This document shows positions 23,457 through 34,556 of a DNA stretch of 64,000 bases, one piece after another. The notes below the pieces were generated by a model, which had not been told where the DNA came from, made no database searches, and saw only the letters and a list, made by a program, of their open reading frames with translations. How positions within the stretch are numbered: the stretch's first letter is position 1; every line of letters starts with the position of its first letter. This DNA comes from Girardinichthys multiradiatus. Taxonomy: Eukaryota; Chordata; Actinopteri; Cyprinodontiformes; Goodeidae. The position numbers and the translations under genes are program-made. The stretch spans positions 45,261,975 through 45,325,974 of the forward strand of contig NC_061804.1 in NCBI RefSeq assembly GCF_021462225.1, read 5' to 3'.

Positions 23457-23736
23457 AGTGGTGCGCAGAGGTATTTACATTGCAGAGAAATGAAAATATG
23501 TGAGTCATTGAGTTTCTTCAGCCTCTATCAGGCATATTTATTAAAGCATTTTAACAAAGCTGCATGTATGCCATTTCACTTACAGCGCCATCTTCTTCAG
23601 AGAAAAGAAAACGTAAAATCATAACGTGATAACGTTGTACATGCACACACCAGAAGTAACATACAGAACAACAACAGCAAGTGGCAGTATTGGAACATGT
23701 GCTGAGTATGAGCATTCACAATAGTAAAGTTTAACA
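23457..23736 (-). repeat. Copia 5' LTR
   Basis: Direct repeat of 11667-11940. Holds the element's promoter on the minus strand, by position. Confidence 0.93.
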
Positions 23737-23820
23737 TCATGTCTGTTCAAAAGATGCATTAAGTCCAAAAATAACAGCTTTCACATTTTTATTAAAAACA
23801 ATCAGATTAGCTTCTATTGT

Positions 23821-24352
23821 GTTCCATATAATCACTGCCCGCTCCACCTAACCTGACAATGAGTCTAAAGAAAAAGAAGGCAAAAAGTGGTTATTTGCGC
23901 ACACGCTGCACCGCGCAACTACGCGCACAAGGGACTGGCAATTTGTTAGTTCTGGAGAAATCCAGAACGGCCGTTCGGTGCAGGAGCGTCGGCCTGCCTC
24001 ATTAATCACCCGAAACGTTACACTAAGTGCATCAGACAGGGCTACAATAAGGGAGGCAGTTCATTTCAGAGCAGCCGCAGAGCCAACCAGAGAGAGGGAG
24101 CCTGGTGCGTGTGCGCCCAGGAACAGGTGGAAGCAGAGCGGCTTAGCCTAGACTGAAGTTAGCGTTAAACCTGAGAGCTGGCTCACAATGGGCTAATTGT
24201 AAGCTAGCGCAATTACTTATTCACCCAGCAAGACATGAGGTGGAGGCTCTCTAATGAGCATCATCGGGGTCATGATGAGGGAGTTTCACCTGAGCTACAG
24301 GTGAATTCAAATGGCCTTGCCGTGATAGAAAACAGTAGGAACTGTAGAATAT
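23821..24352 (+). repeat. Interspersed repeat, copy 2, interrupted by the ERV
   Basis: Longer partner of 4937-5300. Similarity ends at GAAAACAGTAGGAAC, exactly where the ERV LTR begins (24353); in copy 1 the matching point continues into other sequence. Confidence 0.8.
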
Positions 24353-24807
24353 AAACTATCAATGTGTGTAATATAAACTATCTATGTGTGTAAGTGCAAT
24401 GTGTGGAAATAGGGGGGGTCAACCTTAAGGAGTGAAGCATAGAAGGGGCCTAGGGAGTGAGAAGCATAGAGAGTGCAAGGTCATAAATTAGAAGAGGATA
24501 GGGAAGGCCAGAGACAGGGGAGGATGAGTTGCATGTTACAATCAGAAGTATTCCTTATTTGGACCTAAGGGACTGTTATGTTATGTTATACATGTGTGAC
24601 ATGATATATCTATATGTTGAACACACCCTTGAGACTGAATAAAACGAGCTGAAAGCAAGAGTTGATCAGAGTTGGGTTTGCAGCTGCTTGGCTCTCCATC
24701 TCTCACTTTGCAGAGGCGAACATAAGTAGATTGTACTTGTGTTTATTTCACTCTTTGAAACCTGTACCCAAATCAACGGACCCGGGGAAGCAGAGACGGC
24801 TTCAACA
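24353..24807 (+). repeat. ERV 5' LTR
   Basis: Begins TGTAGAATATAAAC and ends CA two bases before the primer site. An AATAAA signal lies at about 24638. U3 blocks (GAGTGAAGCATAG, GCAAGGTCAT, CCTTATTTGGACCTAAG) recur in a minus-strand LTR at 58575-59046. Confidence 0.88.
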
Positions 24808-24809
24808 AT

Positions 24810-24827
24810 TGGTGGCTCGTCCGGGAT
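24810..24827 (+). promoter_or_regulatory. ERV primer binding site (proline tRNA type)
   Basis: TGGTGGCTCGTCCGGGAT differs at one base from the site complementary to the 3' end of proline tRNA that is used by gammaretroviruses. Confidence 0.85.
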
Positions 24828-26028
24828 TTGGAACAACAGGTGAAAGAAATTCGGACCACTGACGAGGACCAACAGGCATCAAACATGGGCTAGCCAAAAC
24901 TACAAAACAGGTAAGCAGAACGTGTTTAATCAAAACTCTGCTTTTGGATTTTCAATAGGCTAAATTAATATTGTGTCTGATGTCTAAGTAAGTCTGAGTC
25001 AGCCAAAACTTAAGAAAAAGAGTGTCATAAAAGTTGACTAGGATTTAAACTGGTGAATAAGATGTTGTTTTAAGAGAATTACAAGACTTAGTGGTGGTAT
25101 TGTGTGGAAAATATAGTAGTTTCTCGAACGTGGCGGTTCAGAGTACGTCCTCGACGGAGGTCTACTGTTAGCAGGGTTTGAAGCCCGGGGACAGTGAGAA
25201 ACCCCAAATTCAACAGAAAAGTAAATACACTGAGATCAGGCACAAACACTTGGGTGTGAATGCCGTGTTTTACGTGAGTTCTGCCTCAGTAAAACCGGAT
25301 TACAGACGTAATAAAAGCACAAACACAGTCTGAGAGTAAGTCCTGTAAAGTTATATAATGAACTGTGAGCTGACATAAAATTCAGCAAGACCAGGCTTTT
25401 TGGTAAAAAACTCATGAGCTGTGCGCAGAGGAAATAATCTGTGTTACAGGCATTATTAGGCGGAGTGAGTGAAAATTTGTCTATGACTGGAGAAGCAGCT
25501 GTGGAGAGCAGCTCTTTCATAAGCAGGTGACTGAATGCAGTTTTCTATCTGGAAACCTTACGGTGGCAAAAGAAGGATAGACTACTTAGTGCTGTTTTTG
25601 ATGAGTAATGAAATATTTCTCTGTGAAAATTCAGATTATAAACACATAAACTTAGAAGGAACAATATAAGCGGTGGAAATAACACCGTAAGATACAGAAA
25701 GTTCTGTGAGTTTGACCTTTTTTTTTAAAGAGCTGTGAACAGCAGTTATAACTGTAAGACCGGTCATGAGCTGTTAAGTTGGAGAAATAACCAACAGACT
25801 TGTTAGGGTTAGAAAAGTAGACATGATTTATAGTTTAAGTCCATAAGCTGTGAGACACACACACACACTGACCACTAAAAACAGCCTTCTGGGGGTTGAA
25901 TGTGTTCTGGTGTCTTGAAAGTTGGTCAGAATTTAATGAGTGAGTGACTGAGATAACGCATTACAACTATATCTTTTACAAAAAAAGGATAGTTGTTGTT
26001 ATAAGATGGAAAGTGAATTTAAAGAGAA
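24828..26028 (+). other. ERV leader
   Basis: Untranslated region before gag. It would hold splice donor and packaging signals; a GTAAGC lies at about 24912. No frame of note. Confidence 0.6.
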
Positions 26029-28140
26029 ATGGATATCAGTGCAAAAGAACAGAATGTTTTATGGAAAACTATAGAAACTCAGCTGTTAATAATGAAAATT
26101 GCTATTAAGAAAACATTTGAATATAAAGAGGAACAGAAGTTGGTTAAACGGATGGATTCTAAAATAAATGAAGAATTGTCAAAAGATGGAAAAAGCAAGA
26201 CAGATAAAGAGACTGTGGGCAAGTAGTTTAGTTTGAAGGAAATAAATGCAAGAAAGGAGAGAGATTTGGCTGAAAAAATGTGTAGAGAGCAGTTGGTTGA
26301 GCAGAGGAAAATGGAAGGACCTGGCAAATAAAGCAGATAAAGACGAAACGTTTTGGTTACAAATGAGATTCTTGTGGCAGAGTAGTGATCATGCTATGAC
26401 TGAGAACAGAGACTGGAAAAGTAAACAGATTAAGGATAGCAGTACAGTTGAAATGCTTTATCACACCACAAGGCCCCCACCTCTCCTCTTACTGGTTTGT
26501 ATCCTACGCTGCAAGTAACTGGGGGACAAGTAAGCGTGTGTGATTTACCGCCAGGAACTGCTCAGGCTCCTCCTGAAACCCCCTGCTCGGCCCCCACCTC
26601 TCTTCTCTCCTCACATTCCACTGATGGGTCTGTATTGTCAATTGGAGGATCATTCATATCACAGGCCCCACAAACTGATCCATTTGCGGACCGGGTATTA
26701 TGGGACAAACTGCGGCCAGTTTCTGGCCCAATAAAGTGTTCCACCCCATATATTTCCCATTCATCTAGTGATATGGAATTGGTCACACCTCTGAAAGCCG
26801 ATGTAACTGAGGGCTCAGTTAATATGTCAGTGTCAGGGAGGTGAATAAAAGATGAACCACCGACTGCAGTAACTTATCATATGCAGGCACCACCTATTAC
26901 AGTACAGAATCAGACACCAATTGAAAATGAGGAAGCTATGTTATCTTCCTCAACCCCAATGCCACTAGTACCTGAGGCTATGCCTCCCCCTGCTGGACAT
27001 GGCTATAACATGAGACCCCGAACTCAGTCCAAATCTTCTTATATGGGTCCACTGTTCCAACAACAATTAAGAGCAAATAGATACAAACCTTTTGCACTGG
27101 GTGATCTTACCACTTTGTGTGACAAATTGCCTCCCATCTCAGAAGGAGCGTCTATATGGTTACAGACTCTAGACTCCCTGACAGCACGTACCACGTTAGC
27201 TCTAGGTGACTATCGGGCCATTACTGGACGAAGCATGAAGCCACACAGCTGTAGGGACATAGAGCTTGCTGCAGGTACAACAACAGTACCAGATGAGGTC
27301 CCACTTACTGTATATTCCACTCATATAGGCGCAGCTCTTAGACAAATGTATCCAGTATCCAGAGGACGTACCATTCCAAAATTTTAGTGGAACGCAAACA
27401 CAAATCCTAGAGAATATTTAGATCAGTGCAAATCCGTGTGGCAAACACAGACAGGAACTAATCCAGACAGAGCTGGTCCCCAAAGGGACTGGTTCCGGGA
27501 TGCTGTCCTACGAGGGTTACCGCTGCAGGTTAAAACTAACATTGAGGATAATCCAGATTTGCCTGGATCAGACATTGCAGTATGGGATCGACACCTGATA
27601 CATCATTTATCTAAACTCAAAGAGGCAAAACAAGATGAGGAGAGTGAATTAAAAACGTTACAAACTCAGCTCCTGAAAATGCAATTAGCTGAAGCTAGAC
27701 TGAAGGTCGGGGAAAAGAAGAAGGAGGGTAAAACATCTAAAATTATGTATGAAGGTGCAGTGTCTCAGCCCCCTCAGGCTCTTCCATTTTCTGGAAATCA
27801 AGAAACAGCAGGACAGTGGCATCAGGCCTCGGTCCCATATCAGGGACATGCTGGTCGTTTTGGGGGACGGGGAGGGCCAAGACCAAGGGGATTTCAGAGA
27901 GGACCACAGAGGAGCCTGGGTAATGCTGATGTGTGTTATTACTGCAATGAGCCTGTACACTGGGCCCGAGATTGCCCCCATAAGAATGGTCCACCCGGAG
28001 GGTATGGGTGTTATGGTCCCGCCATGGCTCCTCCGGCCCGTCCATACAGAGGTAGAGGTGGCCCAGCACGCGGTGCATACGGACCACAACTCCAATTACC
28101 GGCCTGGGACGAGCCTAGTCGCTGGCCTGAGCACCACTGA
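26029..28140 (+). pseudogene. ERV gag
   Basis: Early frames (26029-26226, 26246-26518) look like a basic, coiled matrix region but are split. A proline-rich stretch follows to a TGA at 26842. The capsid-like frame from 26881 meets a TAG at 27385 and continues open to 28140. Near 27934-27975 is a single zinc knuckle of CX2CX4HX4C form, with Val where Gly is usual, between arginine/glycine-rich segments. One zinc knuckle fits gamma/epsilon-type retroviruses. The final TGA (28138) is in the same frame as protease. At least two internal stops mean no intact Gag. Confidence 0.85.
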
Positions 28141-29229
28141 AGGTCCCCACCGACCCCAGAAGACAGTGGGACTGCGGACCCCCTGTTGTCTGTGACTGTG
28201 TCCGGAAATAGCCTTCCTTTTCTGGTGGACACTGGGGCCACATGTTCAACCATCAAACAGGCTCCTCCAAACACACTCTCCACCAGGACTACAACTGTCA
28301 TGGGGTTCTCGGGGACAAAGCAGGTCCTGCCATATACCAAGCCTTTAAAGACTGAAATTGGTGGACAGATACTGAATCACAGTTATCTAGTCTTCACTGA
28401 CACACCAGTACATTTACTGGGTAGAGACATGTTAATAAAACTGGGAGCAATCATTTTATGTGGGACTGATGGACTGCAGGTTCACCTGCCCAATGGCATC
28501 CAGTTATTTTGTGACAATAACACTACTTTTTCACATGAACAGTACCTCCTCCAGCCACTGCAGGACTCAATAGCTGATATATACTGGGTTTTGCTGCAAC
28601 CTGAAACCACCGCGCACAGAGGCATTCTCTCGGCTTTCCATCGGTGGAAATCCTGGGTCTCCACTCTGGCGCCCTATGTTCCTCCTCCTGACCCCCCGCA
28701 TGTCACCTTGTTTTATGATAGAAATAATTGTGAATGCTACCAGGAAAGCTTTGCTGACGAGTTAGAGGGTACGCACTGGGACATTGCTACCACAGACATT
28801 TATGTAGCACCAGAAGGAGTGGTGGCTGAGGTTCATTTGACTAGAGAGCAGGAAGTGTGGTTTAGGATGTGGTCTGATGGCGTGCCTCATGTTTCTTTGG
28901 CTCTGCACCCAGGTCATGAAGCACGTGAACTTGGAGGTGTGTTAAAACGCTCCCTGAATCTACAGGATTGGCAACCTTTGGCAACCCCTAACCTTTTTTA
29001 TTCACCCTCAGGTAGCACTTATCGCATATTCAACCACTCCACGGATGTGGGCACACTGGAGCATGTTCAGTTAGACAGACACCATGGCAGGGAAAAAAAA
29101 GACCATCCACTGGCAGCTGCTGTTGTAGAAAAAATGCCTTCCACTCTCTGGGCAGAGGGGCCCAAGGATGTAGGTCTGATTAAATGTTCCCCCATTACTT
29201 TTCAGTTGACCACCGACCAACCAATATAG
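28141..29229 (+). CDS. ERV protease plus unusual protease-to-RT segment
   Basis: The frame opens directly after the gag stop, not at the later ATG. The aspartic protease has FLVDTGATCSTI (active Asp at 28228) and a LLGRDML stretch near 28415. About 200 residues then precede RT. In that segment PPHVTLFYD (near 28700) and VPHVSLAL (near 28890) form two His-x-Thr/Ser motifs 63 residues apart, the pattern of 2H phosphoesterases. The frame ends with WAEGPKDVGL, an RT N-terminal signature, then a TAG at 29227. Protease identity is firm; the 2H reading is inference. Confidence 0.82.
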   Translation, partial: RSPPTPEDSGTADPLLSVTVSGNSLPFLVDTGATCSTIKQAPPNTLSTRTTTVMGFSGTKQVLPYTKPLKTEIGGQILNHSYLVFTDTPVHLLGRDMLIKLGAIILCGTDGLQVHLPNGIQLFCDNNTTFSHEQYLLQPLQDSIADIYWVLLQPETTAHRGILSAFHRWKSWVSTLAPYVPPPDPPHVTLFYDRNNCECYQESFADELEGTHWDIATTDIYVAPEGVVAEVHLTREQEVWFRMWSDGVPHVSLALHPGHEARELGGVLKRSLNLQDWQPLATPNLFYSPSGSTYRIFNHSTDVGTLEHVQLDRHHGREKKDHPLAAAVVEKMPSTLWAEGPKDVGLIKCSPITFQLTTDQPI

Positions 29230-29400
29230 AAGCCCCAATACCCTCACAAGCCAGCAGCAGAACTAGGCATTAAAAATACAGTGGAAGGCCTCTGGAACAT
29301 AGGTGTTTTAGAGTCTGCACATTCCTCTTCATGGAATCTACACCTATTCTGCCGGTGGAGAAAAAAGGGACAGGTAAATGGCGCATGGCACATGATTTTC
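29230..29400 (+). pseudogene. ERV reverse transcriptase N-terminus, truncated
   Basis: Past the TAG the same frame continues with RT-like text (KPQYPHK near 29232, GIKNTVEGL, then GVLESAHSSSW). A frame change near 29355 precedes the end. The polymerase active site is absent. Confidence 0.75.
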
Positions 29401-32095
29401 TCTCCTGTCCCATCCAGCTCCCACAGAAAAATATCTTGTCCCATCCCAATCCCAGGCCAGCATAAAAAAAAAAATCCTGTCCCGTCCCACTCCTGGTAAA
29501 TTGACTCCCACTCCCGTCCCGCTCCCATTTAGAACGACTCCCACTCCTGTGCCACTCCCATTTTTGTTTTCTTCATTTAGTCTTTTGGTAATTTCTTTCT
29601 TTGAAGGACCAGTTAGGTCCCTGTTTTTAGTTGTAGTAAAGGCCAGTTAAAGTAAAAAGAATAATAATGAAGAAATAATAAAATATCAAACAAGGAAACA
29701 GAACATGCCTATCTTAGTTGAATAAACAAAATGTACGTAGTTGTATTTTATTCATTTATTAAGTGAAAGTTTCCTTTGAACAATGACATCACTTTTATGT
29801 TTCAAATTGCTGAAACGAAAGAAAAATGCACCTAGTAAGAGAACTGTACTTGGTGAACAGAATTTACCTTCATTACCTTCACAATTTAGAAAGAATAAAC
29901 GCATCCATCTAACATTAAAACACATTCTTGAATAAGTCCAGGAACCTTAAATGTTGCTATGTAGGAACAAAAGTGCATCTACATTCTCTGGATTGAGGGC
30001 GGAACGTCTCTCCTCAATCAGTCTTCCAGCAGCACTGAAACTATGCTCAGAAGGAGTACTTGTTGCTGGGATTGCTAGCAGCTTCTTGGCAACTGGCACT
30101 AGCCCACCTGACCTCTCCTGCCAGAAGTCGAAAAGAGACTGGAAGCGTGTCCACTTGGAGTCAGTCATGTACTGTAGCACCAATTGGCGACCCTGTGACT
30201 CCATATTGCCACTGTCCTCCCTCTCCTCCTCTACAACACAACTTGCAAAGAAGTTATGCACCTCTGTGGCCCTTGTGGATGAGCAGGATGGGGATGAACC
30301 TTAAAGAAGAAGACAGACTCATATAAAACATTACCATTCTCAATATAGTTCTTTGTAGTCTAACAGTGGTTTTCAAGCTCGGTCCTCGGGTCCTGCACGT
30401 TTAGATCTGTTCCTGCTCCAGCACACCAGCATCAAATGATTGCATTTCCTCCTCAGCATCCACCAAGGGTTGGAGAGGCCTGTTAATCACGCAGTTATTT
30501 AAGTCAGGTGTGTGGAGGTAGGAAAATGCCTAAAACATGAAGGGCAGTGGGTCCTGAGGAGAACGTTTAAAAACCACTGATCTAACAATTTGTTTTTGGT
30601 CCAACACACGTCTTAACTATATTAAAACATTACCTAACAGATAATACACACCTATATGTGTGTGTAAATGTATGCCTCAAAATAACATAAAGGAAGGCAT
30701 TTTGCCATTTACAATAACGCTGTAAGTGCTCCGCTGATGCTAGTATTATTCACCCTCTTTCTCCACACAGCCTCTCACTCTCTCCTCTGTCCCTGTTTCT
30801 ATGAGTGCTGCCAGGGTGTTGATGACCTCCTCGTACTCCTGACCAGGGAGTGTTTTCCTTAAGAAACTCCTTAAGCTCGGCGAGAAAGATGTGGCTAGCT
30901 TATGGTACTGGTGGATTTTGAACTTCAACTCCACTGCCTGGGCTAACTTCACTTTCAGCTAGGGGAGGAGGGAAATCACATAATGATGCATGCAATGATA
31001 TGACAACATATGCAATATCATTTTTATGGAGCATGGGTTCTCAGGCAGACAGGCGCCGTGCTTGATTTTACTCATGGAGCAGTTGGGAATTTATATAATA
31101 ATTAAACTACATGTTATCTTTGACAGCATCAAACTCACAATTATTTTCTTGTGTTAATTTGTCCGTTATTGGATAAGCTCCTGTCAGCAACTTCAGTCAC
31201 CACCACCTTAACAACAACAATCACTAATGTATTGTAGTACCTCTTTCATAACAGCATTGTCTCCATCCTGGATGGACAGACCCCTCAGTAGAGTCACCTT
31301 GGTCGGGAGGACAAGGTGAAGGGTTGGTGTCTGCTCTGTAGAGAGGTGTCTGGTAGCCTCATCAAAAGGTTTCAGGAGTTTGATGATGTCCTCAAGAAGA
31401 TCGCAGTCTATGCTGTTTAGGTAACGGAGCTCGTTTCGGCGAAGCAGGATCTCATGCAGCTTACCAGACCTCAGAGCATCATTTACAGATTGGAGCATTG
31501 CTAGTCTGGTATTCCACCTCGTCTCCACAGCTTGCTTCAATGACTGGTCCAGCTCTTTTTGTAACCTGGAATTCAAAGAGGAGAGACAGGATTACAGTGA
31601 TTACAGATTTGTTGGTCTTTTTGGAAAAACTATTTCATTGGATTTCATAAGAGGCTCACAGTTGAAATTAAATAACTTTGATGCTTGCATATATTAATTA
31701 CAGCAGCTCATGTTTTCTCATTTAATTCACCTACAGTTTATAAATATATAAGTACCCTTATCAGGCAGACATGACAAGATTTTATATTATCTTACCCTGC
31801 TCTTTTGAAGTGTGTGACAAGAGTCTTTGTGTCCCTAAACAGTTTGATGATCCTACTGTGGACTGGGTTGTCCTCATCCAAGTGGTCAAATACGTGTTTT
31901 AAGAAGTTGATATTATGGCCAGCACAGGAGATTCTGACATAATCCTTGAAAGCTGCTGTTACATTGGAGCCATTATCTGTCACGAAGACAGTGTCCTTGC
32001 TTAGGATGCCGAATTCCTGTTGGTAATTTCTTTTTTTTTTTGGACAAAAGCAACACATAAAACCTTAGCAAAGCCCAGACATAAGATCATCATAA

Positions 32096-33008
32096 TGGTC
32101 CGTTCACACCAAACGCGGATACTGCGATAGGAGCGGCCGATTTACATGTTATCCCTATCTAGAGGCGCATTCAGGAGCAGAGCAGCGCGAGGCGGTGCGA
32201 AGGAGACGAAGGACGCGGTGCGGAAGGCGTGCCAAGCGAAGCGGGAGCGGAGCGAGAGCGATGGACAAGTTGAAAAATCGGAACTTTTTCCCAAATTTGC
32301 GTTGCGTCAACCAATCGGACTGGTTGGTTGACGCAACGGAGAAGAAGCGGTTGTCAATGAAGATGGAGGAACAGATCAGTGGCGGTGTGCGGCAAGCCAG
32401 AGTTGTATGACTCAACTAATTACTTTTACCGAGACAAGTACAGAAAGGACCTTGCCTGGTTATGTTTAGGCACAAATATCTTATATTTAGGAGATGTGGA
32501 CATTAAAAATCGGCTGTTTTTTTTACTGAGCTGAGATTTATTTACTCACCGAAGACAGATGGACAGGCGTTCAGCAGCGGGGATACAGCGCCGGTAGTTT
32601 GTGTCCCGGAGGCCGATTGTCTCCTAACGCGGGACAGCAGATCTTCGAACTGGGTCCTGGATAGATGGAAGTACCGCTGAAATCAATCGTCATCCAGACG
32701 CAGCTCCTGGAGTAGGTGGTGGTACTCTCCGAACTGTTCCCATCCCTGAAGAATCTGGTGAACCCAGGGATGTCGACAGCGTTTTTCAGCTCTCCACAGG
32801 AAAAACACCGTAATTAGATCCGTGAAATCCATGTCCGCCATGTTCAGTTGAAAGTAGCAGATGGAAGCTCCTCCTATTTGATGACGCGGCGAAGTGTTGC
32901 CGCTTGTTGACATTTGGCAACGCAGAGTTCACGCGGAATGTCAAGCGGGCAAAAGCACACAAATGATGCAAAATATTCGCAGAATCTGCGTTCGGTGTGA
33001 ACGCACCT
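32096..33008 (-). mobile_element. PIF/Harbinger element nested in hAT, non-autonomous
   Basis: The ends are imperfect inverted repeats: GGTCCGTTCACACCAAACGC at left and, reverse-complemented, GGTGCGTTCACACCGAACGC at right, extending to CTGCGA. TAA flanks both ends (32093-32095, 33009-33011), fitting the 3-base target of this superfamily. At about 0.9 kb it is too short to be autonomous. Confidence 0.85.
32560..32913 (-). pseudogene. Harbinger transposase N-terminal fragment
   Basis: Minus-strand frames read CRHPWVHQILQGWEQFGEYH and LLQELRLDDD, then in the next frame FQRYFHLSRTQFEDLLSRV. This is the N-terminal region of HARBI1-like transposases. The catalytic DDE part is missing. Confidence 0.75.
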
Positions 33009-34556
33009 TAAAACAGAATGATAAATAATCATGTATTTGTACATAGCACTTTTCAATAAATTCATAGTTTTATATATTATAAAAAATAACAGTGTATGCT
33101 TTTTCAGTATTTCTTGTGTCATTCTTTTGTGACATGTTTTCGTTGCACTATGCTCTTTGTTGAAGTGCATGTCTTCATAGTTTTCCCGATTTTATGAATT
33201 AACTGGCAAGTTTTATTTCATATGCCATATAAATAAACGCAATCTGATTTTAAAGAGAGAGATACCTGAAGAATTCCCTCCACAGTTCTTCTGATGTTGT
33301 CACTGGATTTGACACCCTCCATCTCCCTTGTGGCCAAAATCCGGTTCACCATCTTCCAATTCAGAATGTAATGAACTGTGACAGTGATCTAGTGTGTGCT
33401 GGTCCTCTCCTCTGTCCAAAGGTCTGTGGTTACAGCATGGTCTGTAGTCTGCACAAAAGGAATTAATATTGTGTTATTAGGCCTCCAATATCTTACATAA
33501 AATAGATGACCAGTTTAGAATATTGAGAAATTGAGCAGTTTAAAAAAGGGGAAAGAAATCTACTGCTAGGATAATTACTGATGGACTATTGAGTGATAAA
33601 GGTAAAGTTTTTTGCTTTACAAAATAGTGTGATGTGACATACCTGATGAGGCTCTTCCATGATCAGCTGTTTAACTTTGTCATATTCCTCTTGAACATGG
33701 CGGGAGACTGTGCGTGCACATGGTAGTATGTCTTCCACCTGCACCTCTCCATATTTGGCTCCAATGTCGAGCAGGTCCTGAGCAACGCTGATAAAGCCTT
33801 TCCCCTCTACTGTAGCAAAGGGTCTTAAATCTTGACTGCACATGCGAGCAATTTTGTTGGTTAGATGAGACTTGACGTGTGATGGTATTTTTCGTTTAAC
33901 GAATGAAAAGATGCAGGGCTGATTTAATCCAGAATTTGCCTTACAAGTGTGCCTTTTGAGACCGCTCCTCCCGGAATCACTGGTGTACTTGATTATTACT
34001 AAACATGTTTTACAAGCAGCATACTGCGTGTTAACACCGCTACATTCAACTCTCCTGAAGTTTGGTAATATTTGCGACTTTCCTGTCAGCTCTATGAGTT
34101 TAATAGATTGGTCCTTACTTTTGACTTTACGTTGCAAATCCAATTTTATCATGTCCAGTTCTCCACCTGCGTTTGCTCCCTCCATTGCTGCGTTTTGAAC
34201 GCATGTGGAAAACATCGATCAGAAGCACTGTTGGGTTGTGGGTGAAGCCCTGTTGGCTTGTGGGTCGTGTAGTTCGTTTGACTCGCATTATAGTATAGGC
34301 TTCTTGGAAAAAAACTACACAATGGCGCCGTCGATCCAGGTTTTTTTTTTTTTTTAAGTTTATAACAAAGTCTCAGTTTTACATTTCCAAAGACAATAGA
34401 TCCTAGTTTATTTTTCCTCCTATTGGTTAGCTCCCGCTCCCGTCTGCTCCTGTTCATGTTTTATCCTGTACCGTCCCAATCACGGGATCCTTACTCATTC
34501 TGTCTCCCGTCCCACGGGATTCCCATGGAAATCCCGTGACCCGTGGGACTCCCGAA

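Larger units (their letters stand above)
11667..23736 (-). mobile_element. Ty1/copia retrotransposon with both LTRs, split by nested LINEs
   Basis: Two direct LTRs of 274 and 280 bp, starting TGTTGCGATGAG and ending TTAACA, bracket gag and pol on the minus strand. Order from the 5' LTR (right side): gag, protease, integrase, RT, RNase H; integrase before RT defines copia. Flanking pentamers TAATG (11662) and TCATG (23737) look like a once-mutated target duplication. Without the inserts (LINE 15526-22024, Rex1 piece 12820-13160) about 5.2 kb of copia remains. The frames carry shifts and an altered RT active site, so the copy is inactive. Confidence 0.92.
24353..29400 (+). mobile_element. Gamma/epsilon-like endogenous retrovirus, 5' half
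   Basis: Components in order: LTR, proline-tRNA-type primer site, 1.2 kb leader, gag with one zinc knuckle, an in-frame stop before protease, a long protease-to-RT segment and the first part of RT. The remaining RT, integrase, envelope and 3' LTR are missing; sequence changes to the hAT element at about 29400 and no ERV resumes after it on this strand. Stops in gag and RT show an old copy. Confidence 0.88.
29947..34190 (-). pseudogene. hAT transposase (spliced, interrupted)
   Basis: In minus-strand order: a BED-type finger (CKTC followed by LKRHTC near 34000-33940); the domain containing DLRPFATVEGKGF; an exon end at a GTATGT donor near 33645; TTDLWTEERTS (near 33435) with a stop just after it; FVTDNGSNVTAA (near 31990, a catalytic Asp); a segment around QAVETRWNTRLAML (31530); and the dimerisation motif TPSEHSFSAAGRLIEERRSA (near 30050). 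Introns have plausible donors and acceptors. The stop in the second exon and the inserted Harbinger make it inactive. Confidence 0.82.
29400..34556 (-). mobile_element. hAT transposon with spliced transposase
   Basis: Both ends are rich on the plus strand in TCCCGTCCCACTCCC-like subterminal motifs (29405-29560 and 34430-34553). Between them the minus strand encodes hAT pieces separated by introns: BED finger and N-terminal domain (33650-34190), catalytic pieces, and the C-terminal dimerisation domain (29947-30261). Exact terminal repeats and the 8-base duplication were not resolved by eye. A Harbinger element is nested inside. Confidence 0.8.

Noticed and set aside
27749..28195. Plus-strand 148-codon frame overlapping gag
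   Set aside because: The overlapping frame has the zinc knuckle and Gag composition; this one has no conserved feature.
28482..28664. Minus-strand frame in ERV pol
   Set aside because: Shadow of the plus-strand protease frame.
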